Under the pieces are notes generated by a model. The model was given only the letters and a program-made list of their open reading frames with translations, was not told the origin of the DNA and made no database searches. The position numbers and the translations under genes are program-made. A stretch of 64,000 nucleotides of DNA. Origin: Williamsia limnetica. GTDB taxonomy: Bacteria; Actinomycetota; Actinomycetes; Mycobacteriales; Mycobacteriaceae. This document shows positions 25,202-34,553 of the stretch, piece after piece. Each line of letters opens with the position of its first letter. Position 1 is the stretch's first letter. The stretch covers positions 48,437 through 112,436 of the forward strand of contig NZ_QJSP01000020.1 of the NCBI RefSeq assembly GCF_003217475.1. Direction: 5' to 3'.

Positions 25202-25222
25202 GGATCAAGTCTGTACATAGTT
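25202..25222. promoter_or_regulatory. Shared motif in the GntR / acyl-CoA synthetase divergent promoter
   Basis: The 21 bases at 25202-25222 match those at 50158-50178 in 20 positions; the core is TGTACATAGTT (25212-25222). The site is about 60 bp before the acyl-CoA synthetase ATG and 120 bp before the GntR ATG. An ACTGTAG half-site lies at 25235-25241. The remaining part of the 200-bp gap (25084-25283) shows no gene. Confidence 0.55.
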
Positions 25223-25283
25223 AGCGAAATTAGATACTGTAGCCAATGTCAGCAAAGTACCCAGCGCGGCACAGGAGGTAGCG

Positions 25284-26960
25284 ATGTTGCCAACGCGGCC
25301 ACCGAAACCCGAACTGGCACAATCATTTCGCGACGGCGGACACTGGACCGATCACCCGATCGGCCACTTTCTGACCCGTGCAGCCCAGCGCTATCCGATG
25401 GCGACCGCGGTGGCCGACGGCGACCGCCGGCTCACGTTCGCCGACATCGACCTGCAGGCAACCCGGCTGGCGGCTGCTCTGCGCGCCCGCGGGGTCACCG
25501 CGGACGACGTGGTGTCCTTTCAGCTTCCCAACTGCGCCGAGGCCGTCATCGTCTTCCAGGCCGTCATGAAGCTGGGCGCCGTCGCCAACCCAATTGTGCC
25601 GATCTACCGGTCACGGGAGTTGCGGTTCATCCTCGGCCAGTCGCGTGCCAAAGTCGTGTTCATTGCCGCCGAACTCCGCGGTGTCGACGTCGACGAGATG
25701 TATCGGGACCTCGCCGCAGAACTTCCGGACCTCGAATGGATCATCTCGCTCGGAGAGACCTCGGCCGGCGGTCTCGCCGTCACCTGGGCCGACCTCATGG
25801 ACTCGGTCAGTACCCAGATGGTCAACCAGACAAGGGCCATCGCGCCGCCGGCAGCTGACGACGTCTGCCTGCTGCTGTACACCTCCGGCACCACCGCAGA
25901 TCCCAAAGGGGCCCTGCACAGTCACAACACCCTGGTCTACGAGAACCGGTCGATGATCGACTGGTTCAGCCTCAACGAGACCGACGTGATCTTCAACCCC
26001 TCACCCGTCACGCATGTCACCGGCATCAACTGCGCATTGATCCTCCCCTTCGTACTCGGCGCACCCGTTGTCCTGCAGGACGCCTGGGATCCAGCGGTCG
26101 CACTCCAGCGCATCGTCGACGAGCATTGCAGCTTCATGATCTTCTCCACCCCGTTTCTGCGTGGGCTGCTCGATGTCTCCGAATCAACCGGCACACCCAC
26201 ACCCTCGATCCGGTACATCGTTTGTGGCGGCGCCGACATCCCGGACGCACTCACCGCAGCAGCCACCGATCGTCTCGGGACGGTGGTGCGGATGTATGGC
26301 GCCACCGAGGGTCCGTCGGTCAGTACCGCCGATCGCTGGGACCCTCTCTACCTCCGGATCAGCACCGACGGACGGCCGATGGGCCCGACCGAATTGGTGG
26401 TGGCAGGTGGTAACGGCGGTCTCGCACAGGTCGGCGAGGTCGGCGAGATCATGTGGCGTGGCCCGGACACCTTTCTCGGCTACCTCGAGTCCGCTCTCAA
26501 CGCAGCGGCTTTCACTGCTGACGGATTCTTCCGGACCGGCGATCTCGGCCGGTTCGACAGCAGCGGCGCAATCCACATCGTCGGTCGGATCAAGGACATC
26601 ATCAACCGGTCGGGCGAGAAGATCAGTGCCCACGATGTCGAGAATCAGCTCAGCGAACACCCCGCTGTCGTCGAGGTCGCTGTCGTCGCCGGCCCGGACC
26701 CTCGAACCGGTGAACGCGGATGTGCGTTCGTGGTGACCCGCGATCACAGCGACCTCACGCTCGGAGAAGTCCACTCATTTCTTCTCGAACGCGAGATCGC
26801 CGTCCAAAAGATCCCGGAGAGCGTTTTCGTCGTCGATTCGCTGCCGAAGACGGCCAGCGGCAAGGTACAGAAGTTCGCACTGCGCGACTGGACCCGCGAC
26901 CGGGATGCTCTTCCACCGCAGATGGCGACGATGACGTTCGCCGCAACACACGAGAAATAG
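25284..26960 (+). CDS. Acyl-CoA synthetase (AMP-forming, cyclohexanecarboxylate-CoA ligase-like)
   Basis: Start ATG 25284 with AGGAGG 7 bases upstream; 558 residues. ANL-superfamily motifs are complete: LLYTSGTTADPKGALHSHN (A3), RMYGATEG (A5), FFRTGDLGRFD (A7), GRIKDIINRSGEKIS (A8) and KTASGKVQK with the catalytic Lys (A10). The enzyme activates a carboxylic acid with ATP and CoA. The overall sequence feels closest to the ligases for cyclic and aromatic acids (AliA and DhbE-like). It heads a tight operon: enoyl-CoA hydratase 8 bp later, then two acyl-CoA dehydrogenases. Expression is probably under the GntR regulator next door. Confidence 0.92.
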   Translation: MLPTRPPKPELAQSFRDGGHWTDHPIGHFLTRAAQRYPMATAVADGDRRLTFADIDLQATRLAAALRARGVTADDVVSFQLPNCAEAVIVFQAVMKLGAVANPIVPIYRSRELRFILGQSRAKVVFIAAELRGVDVDEMYRDLAAELPDLEWIISLGETSAGGLAVTWADLMDSVSTQMVNQTRAIAPPAADDVCLLLYTSGTTADPKGALHSHNTLVYENRSMIDWFSLNETDVIFNPSPVTHVTGINCALILPFVLGAPVVLQDAWDPAVALQRIVDEHCSFMIFSTPFLRGLLDVSESTGTPTPSIRYIVCGGADIPDALTAAATDRLGTVVRMYGATEGPSVSTADRWDPLYLRISTDGRPMGPTELVVAGGNGGLAQVGEVGEIMWRGPDTFLGYLESALNAAAFTADGFFRTGDLGRFDSSGAIHIVGRIKDIINRSGEKISAHDVENQLSEHPAVVEVAVVAGPDPRTGERGCAFVVTRDHSDLTLGEVHSFLLEREIAVQKIPESVFVVDSLPKTASGKVQKFALRDWTRDRDALPPQMATMTFAATHEK

Positions 26961-26967
26961 GGGCCGA

Positions 26968-27750
26968 ATGACTGTTCAGACGCCTGGCATCGAACACCTC
27001 GTCGTCACCGAGCCGGAACCGGGTATCGCACTCGTCGAGCTGGCCCGCGGCAAGGTGAACGCGATCGACACCCAGATGTACGACGAGATCGCAGAAGTAT
27101 TCGACACGTTGTCCGACAACCAGGACATCCGTGCCATCGTGCTCACCGGCCGCGGCCGGATCTTCTGTGCGGGCAATGATCTCGGAAGCTTCCGGGTGAT
27201 GGATGCGGTCAGTGGCGACGTCGAGATGCGCGGCGTGCGACGCGCGCTCTTCGGCCTCTACGACTGTGCGCTACCCGTCATCGCAGCCATCAACGGGCCG
27301 GCGCTCGGCAGCGGACTTGCCCTGGCATCTCTCAGCGACATCGTGGTCGCCTCCGACCGGGCCACGTTCGGTCTGCCGGAGATGGGAGTCGGTGTGCTCG
27401 GCGGCGGCCGCTTCACCGCCAGAATGCTTCCGCAACAGGCGATGCGCCGGATGTTCTTCACCGCCGAACCCGTCGATGCCCAGACCCTGAGAAGCTGGGG
27501 TGCGCCGCTCGACGTGGTACCTCACGACGACCTTCTCGAGGTCGCGATGTCGCGGGCGCGCGTCATCGCCGCGAAGAGCCGATACGCACTGACCCTGGCA
27601 AAGCAATCATTGAACGGGTGCGAAGACGTCGACCTCAAACGCGGCTACGAACTCGAACAGACCTTCACCGTGCGACTGTCCGAGCACCCCGACTCCAAGA
27701 AGGCAGTCGAGGCCCGGATCGCGGAGATGACGAAAGGAAAGAAGTCATGA
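26968..27750 (+). CDS. Enoyl-CoA hydratase/isomerase family protein
   Basis: The 260-residue crotonase-fold protein has the oxyanion-hole regions RIFCAGNDLGSF and GPALGSGLALASLSDIV, and FGLPEMGVGVLGGG. The Glu of LPEMG corresponds to one of the two catalytic glutamates of hydratases; the other (in G-x-C-E-L-A of classical enzymes) is replaced in GSGLALA, so the exact reaction (hydration, isomerisation, hydrolysis) is open. The last four bases overlap the next acyl-CoA dehydrogenase start (ATGA). It works after the dehydrogenation step in the CoA pathway of this operon. Confidence 0.9.
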   Translation: MTVQTPGIEHLVVTEPEPGIALVELARGKVNAIDTQMYDEIAEVFDTLSDNQDIRAIVLTGRGRIFCAGNDLGSFRVMDAVSGDVEMRGVRRALFGLYDCALPVIAAINGPALGSGLALASLSDIVVASDRATFGLPEMGVGVLGGGRFTARMLPQQAMRRMFFTAEPVDAQTLRSWGAPLDVVPHDDLLEVAMSRARVIAAKSRYALTLAKQSLNGCEDVDLKRGYELEQTFTVRLSEHPDSKKAVEARIAEMTKGKKS

Positions 27751-28982
27751 CGCCGACACCCGGATCCAGCGGATCAGCTGCAGCACAGGTCATCGACGTC
27801 GACGCGTTCTCAGAGAAGTGCGTCGCATGGCTCGACGAGCACCTCGACCGGCGTGAGACCGGATCGTCGGTTGCTGCAGACCCGAACTACGCGATCTTCC
27901 ACAACCACACCCACGACGAGGAACGTGCCCTGATCGACGCTGCCCGCGCTTGGCAGCGGAAGAGGGTCGACGCCGGCTTCGGTGCCATCACCTGGGGTCC
28001 GGAATGGGGTGGCGCAGGACTGACCGCCAGCCACGAACGGGTGTACGTCGGTCTCGAGCGGCAGTACAACACGCCCGACCGGCACGAGACCGTGCTCGTC
28101 ACCGTCGAATTGGTGGCCCCCACCCTCCACGTCCTGGGCACCGAGGATCAGAAAAAGCAGTTCGTCGAACCCTTCCTGCGGACCGATCTCCTCTGCTGTC
28201 AGCTGTTCTCGGAGCCGGGCGCCGGATCCGATCTCGCCGGTCTGTCGACCAAAGCAGTCAGGTCCGGCGACACCTGGCGGATCAACGGGCAGAAGGTCTG
28301 GAGTTCGGGAGCGCAGTTCTCCGAGTGGGGCCTGCTCATCGCCCGCACCGACACCTCCGTGGCCAAACACCGCGGAATGACGGCCTTCATGGTGCCGATG
28401 GACGCGCCCGGGGTCGATGTGCGACCCATTCGGCAGAGTTCCGGCGGGTCGACATTCAACGAGGTCTTCCTCACCGACGTCGAACTGCCGGACACGATGC
28501 GGGTCGGTGCCGAAGGCGATGGTTGGAAGGTGGCGCTCACAACGCTTGGCTTCGAACGTAATTCAAGCGCAGGCATCGTCAGCGCGGGCGGCAACAGCGC
28601 CGATCTGGTGCGACTCGCCAAGAGTTTGGGCATCACCGACGATCCGCTGGTACGACAACAGCTGGCAGACGCCGCGATCTACGAGCGCGCCTCGGCACTG
28701 ATGGTGGCTCGTTACGCCGAGCGCGAGCAGTCGGGGGCCGTTCCGGGAGTGGAGGGTTCGATCGGCAAACTCGTCTGGACCCAGAACCTCAAGCGCATCG
28801 GCGATGCCGCCGCGTCGTTCCTCGGCCCGAAGATCCTCGCGGACACCGGAGAATCGAATACCTTCGCCTGGACCGAACATCTCCTGGGCGCGCCCGGCTA
28901 CCGCATCGCGGGTGGCTCCGACGAGATCCAGCGAAACATCATCGGCGAACGCGGGCTCGGACTGCCCCGCGAACCACGTTAG
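27747..28982 (+). CDS. Acyl-CoA dehydrogenase, large subunit type
   Basis: Start ATG 27747 overlaps the hydratase stop; 411 residues. FAD-dependent ACAD features: LFSEPGAGSDLAGLSTKAV (substrate/FAD loop), RINGQKVWSSGAQFSEWGLL, and the C-terminal GGSDEIQRNIIGERGLGLP. The Glu base of classical enzymes (Y-E-G-T) is not at its usual place (AGGSDEIQ), as in actinobacterial ACADs that form alpha2beta2 heterotetramers, e.g. ChsE1-ChsE2 of steroid side-chain degradation. The gene directly downstream encodes the matching smaller partner. The enzyme makes an alpha,beta-unsaturated CoA ester from a bulky substrate. Confidence 0.93.
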   Translation: MTPTPGSSGSAAAQVIDVDAFSEKCVAWLDEHLDRRETGSSVAADPNYAIFHNHTHDEERALIDAARAWQRKRVDAGFGAITWGPEWGGAGLTASHERVYVGLERQYNTPDRHETVLVTVELVAPTLHVLGTEDQKKQFVEPFLRTDLLCCQLFSEPGAGSDLAGLSTKAVRSGDTWRINGQKVWSSGAQFSEWGLLIARTDTSVAKHRGMTAFMVPMDAPGVDVRPIRQSSGGSTFNEVFLTDVELPDTMRVGAEGDGWKVALTTLGFERNSSAGIVSAGGNSADLVRLAKSLGITDDPLVRQQLADAAIYERASALMVARYAEREQSGAVPGVEGSIGKLVWTQNLKRIGDAAASFLGPKILADTGESNTFAWTEHLLGAPGYRIAGGSDEIQRNIIGERGLGLPREPR

Positions 28983-28992
28983 GAGTGCGGCA

Positions 28993-30048
28993 ATGCCTCT
29001 CGAATTGACTGTCGAACAACGCGATCTCGAATCAAGTCTCCGGTCGTCGCTGTCGCGGACCGCAGCAGGCGACGATGTCTGGGGTTCCCTGCTGGAGATG
29101 GGTTTGACCGAGGTCCCATTCCCGGAGAACTACGGTGGCGCCGGATTCACCTTGAAGGACACCGCGGTGGTGATGGCCGAATTGGGTCGATCACTCGGCA
29201 ACGCTCCATACTTCTCCTCGGTGATCCTGGCCGGCTTCACGCTGCTGCACGCCGCGTCGGATGCCGCCCGAGCACAGCATCTGCCGGCTATCGCAGACGG
29301 CAGCGTGACGGCCGCTCTCGTGACCGGTTACCCGTTTGCGACAACGTCGATCACGGCGACCGGTGGTGCCGACAACACGATCGTTCTCGACGGGGCGCAG
29401 GAAGCCGTGGTTGCCGGGGCGGACGCTGACCTGCTGGTTGTGGTCGCCGAGGGACCGTCCGGCCCGGAGCTGGCGATCATCGACGGCAATGTCAGCGGTG
29501 TGGTCCGCACAGCACGGGAGTCCCTCGACTTCACGAGGCCGCTCGCGCGGATCGAGTTCACGGGTGCACTGGCCCATCGCATCGGCGGCGACAACCTCGC
29601 CGCAGGTCTCGTGAAGGCGCAGGCCATCGCGATCACCGCACTCGCCGCCGAACAGGTGGGCGCAGCGCGCGCCTGCCTGGAGATGTCCGTCGACTACGCC
29701 AAGACCCGGCAACAGTTCGGTCGTGCCATCGGGTCATTCCAGTCGATCAAACACCGGCTCACCGACATGCTCGTGGCGATCGAACTCGCCGAGGCCGCGG
29801 TACTCGATGCCGCCGAGGCCGACACCCGCAGTGACGGTGAGCTGGTGGTCGCTGCCGCGACGGCCCGTGTTCTCGCCTCACGGGCCGCGACGTTCGCGGC
29901 CGAGGAGTCCGTGCAGATCCACGGCGGTATCGGATTCACCTGGGAACATCCGCTGCACAGGTACTTCCGCCGGGCCAAGACGAGCGAACTGCTCTTCGGC
30001 AACACCGCGGTCCACGCGGATACAGTTGCTGCCGCGCTCGTGAACTGA
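28993..30048 (+). CDS. Acyl-CoA dehydrogenase, small subunit type
   Basis: Start ATG 28993 follows AGGAG; 351 residues. It has the C-terminal ACAD core (VGAARACLEMSVDYAKTRQQ, FGRAIGSFQSIKHRLTDML, QIHGGIGFTWEHPLHRYF), while the N-terminal half is shorter and more divergent than in classical ACADs. This is the shape of the second subunit of alpha2beta2 acyl-CoA dehydrogenases in Mycobacteriales. It is the last gene of the ligase-hydratase-ACAD-ACAD operon and is followed 3 bases later by the palindromic terminator element at 30051. Confidence 0.92.
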   Translation: MPLELTVEQRDLESSLRSSLSRTAAGDDVWGSLLEMGLTEVPFPENYGGAGFTLKDTAVVMAELGRSLGNAPYFSSVILAGFTLLHAASDAARAQHLPAIADGSVTAALVTGYPFATTSITATGGADNTIVLDGAQEAVVAGADADLLVVVAEGPSGPELAIIDGNVSGVVRTARESLDFTRPLARIEFTGALAHRIGGDNLAAGLVKAQAIAITALAAEQVGAARACLEMSVDYAKTRQQFGRAIGSFQSIKHRLTDMLVAIELAEAAVLDAAEADTRSDGELVVAAATARVLASRAATFAAEESVQIHGGIGFTWEHPLHRYFRRAKTSELLFGNTAVHADTVAAALVN

Positions 30049-30050
30049 AC

Positions 30051-30118
30051 CAAACGATCCACCTATACGAAGACGAGCCACCTGTAGGTGGCTCGTCTTC
30101 GTATTTCCGGCTCGTTTG
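30051..30118. terminator. Long nested palindrome (copy 1 of a dispersed terminator-like element)
   Basis: The inner stem is a perfect 19-bp inverted repeat, ATACGAAGACGAGCCACCT (30065-30083) against 30086-30104. Outer arms CAAACGA (30051-30057) and TCGTTTG (30112-30118) pair as well. It lies between convergent genes. The element at 39254-39329 has the same architecture and much of the same sequence, so the two are copies of one family. Confidence 0.8.
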
Positions 30119-30147
30119 TGCAGTGCAGCAGCAACGTCAGTGCGCGA

Positions 30148-30987
30148 TCACGGCTTGTTGACCGCGCCCGCATCGACGGAGTACTGCGAGGCCGTCACGT
30201 AGCGCGCCTCGTCGGAGGCCAGCCAGGCCACGAGGTTGCTGACGTCGCGTGGGTCGATCCACGGCACCGGGAGGAGGTTGGTCACCTTCATGGCCTCGGC
30301 GGCGGCATCGCGGGTGGGATTCGGATCATCCGGCGAGAACAATCCCCAGGTCCGCTCGTTCTGGATCATCGGGGTGTCCACACCGGTCGGGTGAACCGTG
30401 TTGACCCGGATGCCATAGGGGCCGAGTTCCTGCGCGAGACTCTTCATCAACCCGACGACGCCATGCTTACTCGCCGTGTAGTGCGGCGCGTTCGCGTAGC
30501 CCTGCATTCCGGCAGTGGAACTGGTCAGCAAGATGACACCGCCTCCCCGCTTCTTGAGGTGCGGGATGGCAGCGTGCGCAGTGAAGAAGACGCCGGTCAA
30601 ATTGATGTCGAGGACGTCGCGCCACGCCTCTTCGGGCATCCCGTCGGCGTCGTGACTGATGAAGATACCCGCGTTGGCCAACACGATATCCAGCCCGCCC
30701 AGCGCCGCAACGCCGTCGGCAAGAGCACCGGTCAGCGCCGTGAGGTCGCGGACGTCGACCTCGCGCGCCACGATCCGCCTGTCCAGAGCCTCGACCAGGC
30801 GCACGGTCTCAGCCAGGTCGGTGGGCTCCGCCAACTCATAGAAAGGCGTCACGCTCTCGATCGGCCGACAGATGTCGACCGCGATGATGTCCGCACCCTC
30901 TTCGGCGAGACGGATGGCGTGTGAACGCCCCTGCCCGCGTGCAGCTCCCGTGATGAAGGCGACTTTGCCCTCGAAACGACCACCCAT
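30148..30987 (-). CDS. Mycofactocin-type SDR oxidoreductase (carveol dehydrogenase-like)
   Basis: The 279-residue SDR begins GGRFEGKVAFITGAARGQGR and continues SHAIRLAEEGADIIAVDIC, the signature of the SDR group whose NAD is tightly bound and recycled through mycofactocin. Its insert after the second strand (about residues 38-65) is longer than in classical SDRs, also typical. Catalytic residues: Ser in LLTSSTAGM and YTASKHG (Tyr-x-x-x-Lys). HPTGVDTPMI follows. It would oxidise an alcohol of the imported compound to a ketone or aldehyde. It lies downstream of pyruvate carboxylase on the same strand, with its own palindrome at 31010 in the gap. Confidence 0.9.
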   Translation of the reverse strand: MGGRFEGKVAFITGAARGQGRSHAIRLAEEGADIIAVDICRPIESVTPFYELAEPTDLAETVRLVEALDRRIVAREVDVRDLTALTGALADGVAALGGLDIVLANAGIFISHDADGMPEEAWRDVLDINLTGVFFTAHAAIPHLKKRGGGVILLTSSTAGMQGYANAPHYTASKHGVVGLMKSLAQELGPYGIRVNTVHPTGVDTPMIQNERTWGLFSPDDPNPTRDAAAEAMKVTNLLPVPWIDPRDVSNLVAWLASDEARYVTASQYSVDAGAVNKP

Positions 30988-31009
30988 GTGTTCTCACTCC
31001 TCATATTTG

Positions 31010-31021
31010 CGTTTACAAACG
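31010..31021. promoter_or_regulatory. Palindrome upstream of the mycofactocin-type SDR
   Basis: CGTTT-AC-AAACG is a 5+5 perfect inverted repeat 22 bases before the SDR start, in the 56-bp gap after pyc. The position suggests a repressor site for a separate promoter of the SDR gene. Confidence 0.4.
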
Positions 31022-31043
31022 TTGGCAATCGACTGATGACTGT

Positions 31044-34000
31044 TCAGCCGACGACGAGCAGCAGATCTCCGCCGTCGACCTGGGCGCCCCGGCTGATCGG
31101 AACCCTGGTGACAACCCCCGCTTTGGTGGCGGTGATGGTCGCTTCCATCTTCATGGCCTCGATCGAACCCACCGACTCACCCTGGGCGACGGTGTCGCCT
31201 TCCTTCACCGACAGCGTCACCACACCGGTGAACGGCGCCGGCAAGTGGCCGGGATCGCCACGGTCGGCCTTCTCCGCAGCTCGTGCGGTCGTCTCGATAC
31301 TGCGGTCCCGCACTTGGACGGGCCGCAACTGTCCATTGAGGATGCACAAGACGTTACGCATGCCGTTGGCGTCCGGGTCGGAGATCGCCTCGAGGCCGAT
31401 GAGCAGTTCCACACCCTTCTCGAGCTGGACCCGGTGCTCTTCGTCCTGGCGCAGACCGTAGAAGTACTGATTGGTCGACAGCTGCGACGTGTCGCCGTAG
31501 CTGTCTCGATGCGACTCGAATTCCGTTGTCGGGCCGGGGAACAGTAACCGATTCAGGGCTTCCCGCCGTTCGCGCGATCCGGCGCCGAGTGCCGAGGTGT
31601 CCGCCTCGGTCAGCGGAACGATGGCACGCGGCTCCGCGCGACCGGCGAGTGCACGCGAGCGCAGTGGTTCAGGCCAGCCGCCGGCTGGTTCGCCGAGCTC
31701 ACCACGCAGGAAGTCGATCACCGACGCGGGGATGTCGTAGCCGGAGGGATCCGCCTCGAAGTCCGTCGCCGTGGCGTCGGCACCTACCAGCGACAGAGCC
31801 AGATCTCCGACGACCTTCGACGACGGGGTCACCTTGATCAACCGGCCAAGGATCCGGTCAGCGCCTGCGTAAGCCGCCTCGATGTCCTCGAAGCGGTGGG
31901 CCAGCCCGAGGGCGTCGGCCTGCTGCCGCAGGTTGGACAGTTGGCCTCCCGGGATCTCGTGGGTGTAGACCCGCCCGGTGGGTGCCGGCAGTCCGGACTC
32001 GAATGGCGCGTACGCCGATCGCACTGCCGCCCAGTAGGGTTCGAGGTCACACACCGCGGCGAGGTCGAGTCCGGTCGCACGGTCGGTGTGATCGGTCGCG
32101 GCGACGATCGCCGACAGCGCGGGCTGGCTCGTGGTGCCGGCGAGTGCAGCACTGGCGCCATCGACGGCGTCGACGCCGGCCTGCCAGGCCGCGTAGTAGG
32201 TCGCGAGCTGTCCGCCCGGCGTGTCATGGGTGTGCAGGTGCACCGGGAGATCGAAGCGCGAACGCAGCGCGCTGACGAGCGTTGCGGCCGCCGCCGGGCG
32301 CAGCAGCCCGGCCATGTCCTTGATGGCCAAGATGTGTGCGCCCGCCTCGACCATCTGTTCCGCGAGCCGCAGGTAGTAGTCCAGGGTGTACAGCGTCTCC
32401 CGCGGATCGGCGAGATCGCCGGTGTACGACATCGCCACCTCGGCGACCGCCGTGCCGGTCTCTCGGACGGCGTCGATGGCCGGTCGCATCTGTTCGATGT
32501 TGTTGAGTGCGTCGAAGACCCGGAAGATGTCGACTCCGGTGTCGGTTGCCTCGCGGACGAACGCGTGGGTGACCTGATCGGGGTACGCGGTGTACCCGAC
32601 GGTATTGCGGCCGCGAAGCAGCATCTGCAGGCAGATGTTCGGCATCTCGGCGCGCAGCGCGGCGAGGCGCTCCCACGGATCCTCGTGCAGGAAGCGCAGG
32701 GCGACGTCGTACGTCGCACCGCCCCAGGCCTCGACGGACAGCAGTTGCGGGGTCATGCGCGCAACGTGCGGTGCGACGGTGACCAGGTCGCGCGTACGCA
32801 CCCGGGTAGCCAACAGCGACTGATGCGCGTCCCGGAACGTCGTGTCGGTGACGGCCAGCGCGGACGCGGCGCGCAGGTCGGTTGCGAATCCGTCCGGACC
32901 CAGCCGGAGCAGCCGATCACGGGATCCTGGTTCCGGCCGGGCACCGACATCGATGGTGGGCAACTTGTCGATGGCGTAGACCGACGACGGTCGCTCGCCG
33001 TGCGGCCGATTGACGGTGATGTCTGCCAGGTATCGAAGGATCTTGGTGCCACGGTCGGCAGAGACGTTCTGCGTCAACAGCTCCGGGTGTTCTTCGATGA
33101 ACGTCGTCGTGACGTTCCAGGCGAGGAAGTCGGGATTGTCGAGAACCGCCTGCAGGAACGGGATGTTCGTCGCGACTCCGCGGACGCGGAATTCGGCGAT
33201 TGCGCGTCGAGACCGGGCACAGGCCGTGGCGAAGTCGCGCCCGCGGCAGGTGAGTTTCACCAGCATCGAGTCGAAGTGCGAGCCGATCTCCGAGCCCACG
33301 CCGACGCTGCCGTCCAGGCGAACCCCGGACCCGCCTGGGGTGCGGTAGGCGGTCACCCGCCCGGTGTCGGGCCGGAAGCCGTCGGTCGGGTCTTCGGTGG
33401 TGATGCGGCACTGCATCGCAGCGCCGTGGATTTCGATCGAGTCCTGGGTCAGGCCGAGGTCCGCGAGCGTCTCACCGGAGGCGATCCGCAGCTGCGAACC
33501 CACCAGATCCACGTCGGTGATCTCCTCGGTGACGGTGTGCTCCACCTGGATGCGTGGGTTCATCTCGATGAACACGTAATTGCCGTACGGATCGAGAAGG
33601 AACTCGACGGTACCGGCGCAGGTGTACCCGATGTGCCGGGCGAACTTCACCGCGTCGGCGCAGATGCGTTGACGCAGTTCGGGATCCAGTCCCGGCGCAG
33701 GTGCGACCTCCACCACCTTCTGGTGCCGGCGCTGCAGGGAGCAGTCCCGCTCGTACAGATGGATCACGTCGCCGGTGGCGTCGGCGAGGATCTGTACCTC
33801 GATGTGGCGAGGGTCGACGACCGCCTGCTCGAGAAATACCGTGCCGTCACCGAACGCGGTCTTCGCCTCACGCGAGGCCGCCTCGATCGATTCGCGCAAT
33901 AGCGCCGGGTCGGCGACGCGGCGCATCCCGCGTCCACCACCACCGGCGACAGCTTTGACGAACAGTGGGAAGCGCATCTCGGCGGCCGCCTCCACCAGCG

Positions 34001-34427
34001 TGTCCACGTCGTCGGACGGTTCAGACGACGCGAGCACCGGGAGCCCGGCAGCGCGAGCGGCGGCGATGGCCTGGGACTTGTCGCCGGTCAATTCGAGGAT
34101 CTGGGCCGACGGACCGACGAACACGATGCCCTCGGCCTCGCAGGCGGCTGCCAGGCCCGCGTTCTCCGAGAGGAATCCATACCCCGGGTACACCGCGTCG
34201 GCACCCGAGCGTTTGGCTGCCGCGATGATCTCGGAGACCGACAGATACGCACGCACCGGATGCCCCACGTCGCCGATCTGATAAGCCTCGAAAGCCTTCG
34301 CGCGGTGCGCCGAGTTGCGATCCTCATACGGGAAGACCGCGACGGTTGATGCTCCCAGTTCGACTGCAGCGCGAAATGCGCGGACCGCGATCTCTCCGCG
34401 GTTGGCGACGAGGACTTTCGAGAACAT
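31044..34427 (-). CDS. pyc: Pyruvate carboxylase
   Basis: The 1127-residue protein has the full multidomain order: biotin carboxylase (1-450: MFSKVLVANRGEIAVRAF, KAVAGGGGRGMRRV, FIEMNPRIQVEHTVTEEI), carboxyltransferase (about 520-820: DTTFRDAHQSLLATRVR, FDALNNIEQMRPAID, LPVHLHTHDTPGG), and the biotin carrier with EAMKMEA near the end (biotinyl Lys1093). It carboxylates pyruvate to oxaloacetate with ATP and bicarbonate. Its place inside a catabolic island is unusual and suggests that the pathway delivers much pyruvate or C2/C3 units that need anaplerosis. A terminator hairpin in its 5' leader (34464-34492) hints at attenuation. Confidence 0.97.
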   Translation of the reverse strand: MFSKVLVANRGEIAVRAFRAAVELGASTVAVFPYEDRNSAHRAKAFEAYQIGDVGHPVRAYLSVSEIIAAAKRSGADAVYPGYGFLSENAGLAAACEAEGIVFVGPSAQILELTGDKSQAIAAARAAGLPVLASSEPSDDVDTLVEAAAEMRFPLFVKAVAGGGGRGMRRVADPALLRESIEAASREAKTAFGDGTVFLEQAVVDPRHIEVQILADATGDVIHLYERDCSLQRRHQKVVEVAPAPGLDPELRQRICADAVKFARHIGYTCAGTVEFLLDPYGNYVFIEMNPRIQVEHTVTEEITDVDLVGSQLRIASGETLADLGLTQDSIEIHGAAMQCRITTEDPTDGFRPDTGRVTAYRTPGGSGVRLDGSVGVGSEIGSHFDSMLVKLTCRGRDFATACARSRRAIAEFRVRGVATNIPFLQAVLDNPDFLAWNVTTTFIEEHPELLTQNVSADRGTKILRYLADITVNRPHGERPSSVYAIDKLPTIDVGARPEPGSRDRLLRLGPDGFATDLRAASALAVTDTTFRDAHQSLLATRVRTRDLVTVAPHVARMTPQLLSVEAWGGATYDVALRFLHEDPWERLAALRAEMPNICLQMLLRGRNTVGYTAYPDQVTHAFVREATDTGVDIFRVFDALNNIEQMRPAIDAVRETGTAVAEVAMSYTGDLADPRETLYTLDYYLRLAEQMVEAGAHILAIKDMAGLLRPAAAATLVSALRSRFDLPVHLHTHDTPGGQLATYYAAWQAGVDAVDGASAALAGTTSQPALSAIVAATDHTDRATGLDLAAVCDLEPYWAAVRSAYAPFESGLPAPTGRVYTHEIPGGQLSNLRQQADALGLAHRFEDIEAAYAGADRILGRLIKVTPSSKVVGDLALSLVGADATATDFEADPSGYDIPASVIDFLRGELGEPAGGWPEPLRSRALAGRAEPRAIVPLTEADTSALGAGSRERREALNRLLFPGPTTEFESHRDSYGDTSQLSTNQYFYGLRQDEEHRVQLEKGVELLIGLEAISDPDANGMRNVLCILNGQLRPVQVRDRSIETTARAAEKADRGDPGHLPAPFTGVVTLSVKEGDTVAQGESVGSIEAMKMEATITATKAGVVTRVPISRGAQVDGGDLLLVVG

Positions 34428-34463
34428 GGCGTTCCTCCGGGTTGCGAGTCAGGGCGGAATGGC

Positions 34464-34492
34464 AAAAACGCCTCGCGGGGCCGGCGAGGCGT
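34464..34492 (-). terminator. Intrinsic terminator inside the pyc 5' leader (attenuator candidate)
   Basis: On the minus strand ACGCCTCGC (34492-34484) pairs with GCGAGGCGT (34476-34468) across a 7-base loop and is followed by a U5 tract. It lies 37 bases upstream of the pyc ATG. No minus-strand gene exists upstream that it could terminate, because the next gene (34688) runs the other way. So it should stop pyc transcription itself unless relieved. Confidence 0.6.
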
Positions 34493-34553
34493 GGAGCAGG
34501 GGGTGTGAGCTGAGTCTCCCACATTGAAGCACAACTTACTAGATGGGCCATAA

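Noticed and set aside
31896..33902. A 668-codon plus-strand open frame opposite pyruvate carboxylase
   Set aside because: Antisense shadow of pyc; no ribosome site and no family features.
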